A stretch of DNA of 23,413 bases from JBBQSN01 sp038213835 (GTDB lineage Bacteria; Actinomycetota; Actinomycetes; Actinomycetales; CAWJMD01), in NCBI GenBank assembly GCA_038213835.1, contig JBBQSN010000043.1:1-23413 (forward strand). Reading direction: 5' to 3'. Shown in pieces: positions 22,426 to 23,413 of this stretch. Position 1 is the stretch's first letter. The number at the start of each line of letters is the position of its first letter. Below the pieces are notes generated by a model. The model did not search any database. It had not been told where the DNA came from and saw only the letters and a program-made list of their open reading frames with translations. The translations under genes were made by a program, and so were the position numbers.

Positions 22426-23066
22426 GCTCCGGACACCTGCGGCCGTGCGGGGACCAGGTCGCGCGCCGGGTCGTCGTACCGGACGTCGACGAGGCGGTCG
22501 TCGTCGTAGACCAGGGAGGTGAGCGAGGCGAGCGCGCACTCCCGGCGGCGCGGGTCGTGCCAGAGCCGGCGGCCCTCGGCCCGGCGCCGGGCGGTCCAGA
22601 CCGGCAGCTGGTGGCTGACCACGACGGCCTCCGCCCCGCGCGCGGCGTCGCGGGCGTCGCGCGCCGCGGCGTGCATGCGGTCGGCGATCTCGTCGTACGG
22701 CTCGCCCCAGGTGGGACGCAGGGGGTTGCGCAGGCGCCACCAGTGCCGCGGGTGGTGCAGGGCGCCGGCCCCGGCGCCGAAGGTGAGGCCCTCGAAGTGG
22801 TTGGCCGACTCGATCACCCGCTCGTCGGTGGCGATGGTGAGACCGAACGCCTCGGCCACCGGCGCCGCGGTCTGCTGCGCGCGCTCCAGCGGGGAGGCCA
22901 CGAGGTGCACGACCCGGTGGTCGCGGCCCTTGAGGTGGTCGGCGACCGTGCGCGCCATCAGCTGGCCCAACTCGGAGAGGTGGTAGTCCGGCAGCCGTCC
23001 GTAGAGCACGCCGTGCGGGTTGAAGACCTCACCGTGCCGCAGCAGGTGGACGGTGGTCAGGGCCAT
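22422..23066 (-). CDS. Histidine phosphatase family protein (phosphoglycerate mutase-like)
   Basis: This gene encodes a 214-residue enzyme of the histidine phosphatase superfamily. The catalytic RHG motif is LLRHGEVFNPHGVLYGRLPD, with H11 as the phosphorylated histidine. ASPLERAQQTA supplies the second arginine and VVVSHQLPVW the second histidine. The substrate is unknown. The same family member lies between hemL and resA in other actinobacteria, including M. tuberculosis, which suggests a conserved but undefined link to heme or cytochrome c. The ATG at 23066 lies 22 bases past the hemL stop. A -10-like GACACT (minus strand, 23073-23078) ends six bases before it, so a second, internal promoter is possible. 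Confidence 0.92.
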   Translation of the reverse strand: MALTTVHLLRHGEVFNPHGVLYGRLPDYHLSELGQLMARTVADHLKGRDHRVVHLVASPLERAQQTAAPVAEAFGLTIATDERVIESANHFEGLTFGAGAGALHHPRHWWRLRNPLRPTWGEPYDEIADRMHAAARDARDAARGAEAVVVSHQLPVWTARRRAEGRRLWHDPRRRECALASLTSLVYDDDRLVDVRYDDPARDLVPARPQVSGA

Positions 23067-23072
23067 GACCCC

Positions 23073-23078
23073 AGTGTC
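23073..23078 (-). promoter_or_regulatory. -10-like box between hemL and the phosphatase gene
   Basis: GACACT on the minus strand ends six bases before the ATG at 23066. It may give the phosphatase and cytochrome c maturation genes a promoter independent of hemL. Confidence 0.35.
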
Positions 23079-23088
23079 TCAGGACCGG

Positions 23089-23413
23089 TCAGCGGCGCTG
23101 CGGGGGACCTTCCAGGGCGGCGGCGGCAGCGGCAGCGGCGTGCGGCAGCGCGTCCAGCACCTGCTCGACCGCTTCGTCGTCGTGGGCGGCCGAGACGAAC
23201 CAGGACTCGAAGGCCGAGGGCGGCAGGTACACGCCGCGACCGAGCATCTCGTGGAAGAAGGCCCGGAAGGCCCCGGTGCTCTGCTGCCGGGCGTCGTCGT
23301 AGTCGCGCACGGGGCCGCCGTCCGGGCCGTGGCCGAAGAAGACAGAGAACATCGACCCGGCGCGTCCGAGCGTGTGCGGCACCCCGACGGAGGCCAGCGA
23401 CGCGGAGGCCGAG
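23089..23413 (-). CDS. hemL: Glutamate-1-semialdehyde 2,1-aminomutase (partial, C-terminal end)
   Basis: HemL is a PLP enzyme that converts glutamate-1-semialdehyde to 5-aminolevulinate, the precursor of heme. Only the last 108 codons are in the window; the start and active-site lysine lie beyond the right edge. LGRAGSMFSVFF and FHEMLGRGVYLPPSAFESWF are typical of the HemL C-terminal domain. AHDDEAVEQVLDAL is the usual final helix. A run of nine alanines, encoded by a GCN repeat, lies ten residues before the stop. It heads the minus-strand operon with the phosphatase and the resA-ccdA-resB-ccsB genes. Confidence 0.93.
   Translation of the reverse strand, partial: SASASLASVGVPHTLGRAGSMFSVFFGHGPDGGPVRDYDDARQQSTGAFRAFFHEMLGRGVYLPPSAFESWFVSAAHDDEAVEQVLDALPHAAAAAAAALEGPPQRR

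Noticed and set aside
23110..23145. GCN triplet repeat (alanine run) near the end of hemL
   Set aside because: It is a simple-sequence run within a variable C-terminal helix, common in GC-rich genomes, and not a sign of a regulatory repeat.

Overview
The window is GC-rich DNA from an actinobacterium and carries respiratory-chain genes. The G+C content, frequent GTG starts, apparent leaderless promoters, actinobacterial-type men genes, an actinobacterial DUF4229 gene and the hemL-phosphatase-resA-ccdA-resB-ccsB order all fit this. Nocardioidaceae or a nearby family is my best guess, but it is inference only. Every base lies in or close to a recognisable gene or control region. I see no rRNA, tRNA, CRISPR array, insertion sequence or prophage.

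Left part (1-7005, minus strand): the first seven genes of the respiratory complex I operon, read nuoA-nuoB-nuoC-nuoD-nuoE-nuoF-nuoG. They are mostly joined by 1-4 base overlaps, and nuoG runs off the left edge. Upstream (7066-7412) is a control region with a near-perfect Rex (NADH/NAD+ sensor) operator, a weaker iron-box-like sequence, and what looks like a decayed 3' end of a geranylgeranyl (menaquinone) reductase gene. A small csbD-type stress gene follows.

Centre (7764-17154): menaquinone biosynthesis. menG (-) and menF (+) diverge over 34 bases; menC-menD (-) and menB (+) diverge over 21 bases; menE-menA and a small unknown gene form a plus-strand unit. A cupin gene, a YjbR/MmcQ gene and a DUF4229 membrane protein are interleaved. 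menH is not in the window.

Right part (17202-23413): an Lrp/AsnC regulator (-); a very small self-contained transcription unit (10-base inverted repeat over a -10 box, Shine-Dalgarno, 35-codon ORF, strong terminator); a PLDc_N-type membrane protein (+); and a minus-strand operon hemL-histidine phosphatase-resA-ccdA-resB-ccsB for heme synthesis and cytochrome c maturation (System II).

Together the genes supply the entry enzyme of the respiratory chain (complex I), its lipid electron carrier (menaquinone) and the machinery for c-type cytochromes. The most interesting items are the regulated micro-gene at 17756-18029, the menaquinone reductase remnant with the Rex site ahead of nuo, the repeated -10/6-7 nt/start-codon layout that suggests widespread leaderless transcription, and a hairpin built from the stop codons of two convergent genes.
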